Positions 22,003 to 24,563 of a stretch of 24,563 nucleotides of DNA are shown here, piece after piece (positions within the stretch are counted from its first letter, which is position 1; each line of letters begins with the position of its first letter). The stretch spans positions 1 through 24,563 of the forward strand of contig JBKHDT010000033.1 in assembly GCA_046541195.1 (NCBI GenBank), given 5' to 3'. Under the pieces are notes generated by a model. That model made no database searches and was not told the origin of the DNA. It saw only the letters and a program-made list of their open reading frames with translations. Origin of the DNA: JBKHDT01 sp046541195. Its GTDB lineage: Bacteria; Pseudomonadota; Gammaproteobacteria; Halothiobacillales; Halothiobacillaceae. The position numbers and the translations under genes were made by a program.

Positions 22003-23907
22003 TCACCCGTCCCGCGTGTTGCCGTCCTGGATGTCCGCGTAGAGGCAGTGGCGGTTGCGACCGCCCTGCTTGGCGGCGTACATGGCGGCGTCGGCATGAC
22101 GGACGAGCGTCTCGCCGTCCCGGCCGTCCTCGGGATAGCGCGCCACGCCGACCGAGGTGCCGATCTGGATGTCGTTGCCGTTGATGCGGTAGGGCGCGGC
22201 AATGGTTTCGACGATCTTGGCGGCCAGCGCATTCAGGTTTTCAAGCTCGTGGATGTCCTCGAGCAGCACGAGAAACTCGTCGCCGCCGAGCCGACCGACC
22301 AGGTCCTGTTCGCGCACGACATGCTCCAGACGCTGGGCGACGTGCTGCAGCAGCTGATCACCTATGTGGTGGCCCAGTTCGTCGTTGACCGGCTTGAAAT
22401 GATCGAGATCCAGGAACAGGACCGACAGGTCCCCGTTCTTGCGGCTGGCCTGGGTGACGCGCTTTTCGAGCTGCTCGAGGATGGCATTGCGGTTGCGCAG
22501 CCCGGTGAGCGTGTCATGGTGTGCGAGTCGACGGATGCGGCGCTCGTTTGCCTTCTGTTGGGAAATGTCGTTGAAAATATGGATCAGCCGGATCACGCGC
22601 TGGTCGGCATCGCGCACGACGCTGACCGTCTGCAGCGCAGGCAGCGTGCGTCCGTCCACGGTGCGGTAGCCGATCTCGCCCTGCCAGTGGCCCTGTTCGG
22701 ACAACGCGTGGCGGATTCGGCTACCGCGGGCCGAGCTGGCCGAGTTACGCGTGTCTTCGGCCATCAGGTCGAACAGCGGGCGCCCGTGCACGTCATCGTG
22801 GTTGAATCCCAGAATGCGCGTGAAGGCGGGGTTGATCCGCTCGATGACGAAGTCCGTGTTGGTGGTGATGATCGCCTCCCTTGTGTTCTCGAAGACGCTC
22901 GCGGCGATTGACAACTCCGAGCTGGTGCGTTCCAGGGCGCTGGCCTGGGCGAGGACATGATCCATCAGCGGGCTGAGCAGCCGGCGGGTCAGCCAGGCTC
23001 CGACCAGCATCATCAGCAGCACCAGGCCGGCGGCAATGCCCAGTTCCCGGTAGGCCGGGCGATACAGATCATTGGCCGGAACCTGATAAAACAGCGACCA
23101 GGCGGCTGGTGCCAGCGGTTCGTGCACGGTGACCTGCGTCCGCGCGCTCACGTTGCACGGTGCGATCATGATGCCGGCCTGTTCCAGATCGTGCGGCAAC
23201 CGCACGCCGTCCAGCGGCTCGGGACGCAGCCGCTCGCCGCGCCGATCCAGAAACAGCATCATGTCCCGGTCGCTGACCAGCAGGCCGAGACAGCCCTCGC
23301 CCATCCTGTTTTCGAATTGGCGCATGGCATCGAGCAGTGGCCTGGCCTGAAAGTAGAGCAGGTCGGTGCCCAGCCGTTGCCCTGCTTCGTCAAAGATTGG
23401 GGCTCCGGCCAGCAGCAGCACTTCCTCCGCGCCGCTGTCGGGGTGTTCGTGCAGCACCGGAATCAGCTGTGGCACGTCGAATTCCGCCGGCGCGGCACGA
23501 TGGTCCGGAGGATCGCCGAGTCTCGTGACCGCCACGCCCTCGGCATCCAGCCGCTGCATGCCGACCATGTCGGGCACTCGTTCGAATGGATCGCGCAGGC
23601 GGGGTGTGGTGAACGCCACCAGCGCGTCGCGGTCCAGCGCGCCGCGCTCGTAGTCCGCGAGTCGACGGCGGATTTCCGTCCGGCTGGTGAACTGTTCCGC
23701 GAGGTCCGTGTAGCGGGTCAGCTGGTTGTCCAGGGCACGGGCCTGGGCGGAAACCGCCGCCTGGGTTGCATCCAGAATGCTGTCACGCAACGACAGGTAC
23801 ATCGGGTACACGGTCCCCAGAGCGACCAGCGTGCCCGTGATGAGAATGCTGATCACCGCAAGCGAGACGATGCGCTGCTTGTTGCGACGAAGCTCTTGCT
23901 CCTGCAT
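22003..23907 (-). CDS. Membrane diguanylate cyclase with Cache-like, PAS and GGDEF domains
   Basis: This 634-residue protein is predicted to make c-di-GMP. TM1 is about 12-34, a periplasmic Cache-like sensor about 38-285, and TM2 about 288-308. A short linker follows, then PAS (about 335-450, VFENTREAIITTNTDFVIERINPAF) and GGDEF (about 460-625). The active site GGDEF (541-545) is intact. REQD at 532-535 sits exactly five residues before it, matching the RxxD inhibitory I-site, so product feedback is expected. No EAL domain follows; the protein ends soon after the GGDEF fold. GAGGAAG lies 3-9 bases upstream of ATG 23907. It is a single-gene unit, on the strand of the helicase gene, with 216 bases to the DsbC-like gene. 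Confidence 0.93.
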   Translation of the reverse strand: MQEQELRRNKQRIVSLAVISILITGTLVALGTVYPMYLSLRDSILDATQAAVSAQARALDNQLTRYTDLAEQFTSRTEIRRRLADYERGALDRDALVAFTTPRLRDPFERVPDMVGMQRLDAEGVAVTRLGDPPDHRAAPAEFDVPQLIPVLHEHPDSGAEEVLLLAGAPIFDEAGQRLGTDLLYFQARPLLDAMRQFENRMGEGCLGLLVSDRDMMLFLDRRGERLRPEPLDGVRLPHDLEQAGIMIAPCNVSARTQVTVHEPLAPAAWSLFYQVPANDLYRPAYRELGIAAGLVLLMMLVGAWLTRRLLSPLMDHVLAQASALERTSSELSIAASVFENTREAIITTNTDFVIERINPAFTRILGFNHDDVHGRPLFDLMAEDTRNSASSARGSRIRHALSEQGHWQGEIGYRTVDGRTLPALQTVSVVRDADQRVIRLIHIFNDISQQKANERRIRRLAHHDTLTGLRNRNAILEQLEKRVTQASRKNGDLSVLFLDLDHFKPVNDELGHHIGDQLLQHVAQRLEHVVREQDLVGRLGGDEFLVLLEDIHELENLNALAAKIVETIAAPYRINGNDIQIGTSVGVARYPEDGRDGETLVRHADAAMYAAKQGGRNRHCLYADIQDGNTRDG

Positions 23908-24123
23908 GGCCTTCCTCGAATCCTTGACGGCTGTCCTGAGGGCGCTGCCCGGTCGCTGCGGCGACCGCGCGGTGCAAGCTGGATGCTATGCGCCCAGTGT
24001 AGCTGCTGCGCGGCCGGTCCACGCCGCAGTCTTCATGCGGTTTCTTCGAATCGAGCCGGGTTCGGGGGCTGGCCCACGAATCCCGCGGTCGCCAAGGCCG
24101 TGGATGGCGCGTATGCGGTGCAC

Positions 24124-24563
24124 TCAGGGCGCGGCATCAAGCAACCGAACCAGGTCGGCCGCCGGACGATAGCCGGGAATCGTCATGCCGGATGCGGTGA
24201 TGATGAACGGGGTGCCGCTCATGCCCATGCGCTCGGCCACCTGCATGTGCTCGCGGACCAGGTCGTTGGCGCAGGCTTCGCCCTTGACTTCCTTGGTCCG
24301 CATGGCGGTGTCGACCGCCTCGACGCGGTCCTCTGCACAGAGGATCATGGAGGCCTCCTTGAACGCGGGGGCCTGCTCGCCCTGACGTGGCGTGAGCAGG
24401 TAGCGTACCTCGACACCCGCGGCGGTCAGATCCTCGAGTTCGTCGTGCAGGCGGCTGCAGTAGGGGCAGGTGTGGTCGGTCAGCACCGTAATTTGGTGCC
24501 GGCGTTCACCCTCGGCCTCGAACACGATCATGTCCGATTCGTCCAGGGTTTCCATGAACTCGG
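24124..24563 (-). CDS. dsbC: DsbC-like thiol:disulfide interchange protein (5' end outside window)
   Basis: This is the C-terminal thioredoxin-fold part of a periplasmic disulfide isomerase. The active site CPYC (TDHTCPYCSRLHDEL) is intact, and the cis-proline loop is SGTPFI. VRYLLTPRQG, ILCAEDR and the second Cys pair region (GEAC, with CAEDR) match DsbC. The frame stays open upstream of the ATG at 24555 to the window edge (Glu-Phe precede it), and the usual signal peptide and N-terminal dimerisation domain are not in view, so the gene is cut and the ATG at 24555 is internal. DsbC corrects wrong disulfides in secreted proteins and is recycled by DsbD. Confidence 0.87.
   Translation of the reverse strand, partial: EFMETLDESDMIVFEAEGERRHQITVLTDHTCPYCSRLHDELEDLTAAGVEVRYLLTPRQGEQAPAFKEASMILCAEDRVEAVDTAMRTKEVKGEACANDLVREHMQVAERMGMSGTPFIITASGMTIPGYRPAADLVRLLDAAP

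Overview
This is a high-GC chromosomal window from a Gammaproteobacterium, by protein style. It is probably a chemolithoautotroph or a relative of one. The evidence is an SbtA-type sodium/bicarbonate symporter paired with a carboxysome-type PII-like protein (CPII) and a divergent CbbR-like LysR regulator. An NnrS gene and c-di-GMP enzymes fit a respiratory, environmentally responsive lifestyle. The genus cannot be fixed from the sequence alone; sulfur-oxidising Ectothiorhodospiraceae or Thioalkalivibrio-like groups are a guess. No rRNA, tRNA, CRISPR array or transposase was seen.

Layout. 1-468: non-coding, with REP/BIME palindromes inside a 213-bp repeat unit. 469-3143: inorganic-carbon module, CPII and sbtA on the minus strand and cbbR-like on the plus strand, separated by an AT-rich region with two palindromes, one a T-N11-A LysR box. 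3180-4382: a FemAB/GNAT-like acyltransferase (minus). 4722-7880: a 1052-residue sensor with Cache, periplasmic binding, HAMP and HD-GYP domains, predicted to degrade c-di-GMP. 8061-8843: SprT-like protein with a zinc ribbon. 9160-9810: a METTL7-like SAM methyltransferase, followed 23 bp later by a membrane/helix-hairpin-helix protein ending in a good intrinsic terminator. 11375-12676: a CapW/BrxR-like WYL repressor, divergent from a 95-residue protein of unknown function, with a symmetric operator between them that contains both -35 boxes.

13034-18900: a tightly overlapped five-gene operon of TonB-dependent receptor, periplasmic binding protein, ABC permease, ABC ATPase and NnrS. It looks like one envelope-spanning uptake route tied to the haem/copper protein NnrS; the substrate is unknown. 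19065-19805: a short-chain dehydrogenase, convergent with a DbpA-type DEAD-box RNA helicase (19890-21644) across a shared bidirectional terminator. 22003-23907: a Cache-PAS-GGDEF diguanylate cyclase with an intact I-site. 24124-24563: the C-terminal part of a DsbC-like disulfide isomerase, cut by the window edge.

The two most distinctive units are the WYL regulator/small-protein pair with its symmetric operator and the TonB-ABC-NnrS operon. The HD-GYP and GGDEF sensors give the window one predicted destroyer and one predicted maker of c-di-GMP. Several very long antisense open frames, opposite the HD-GYP, TonB and helicase genes, are GC-codon artefacts and are not annotated.
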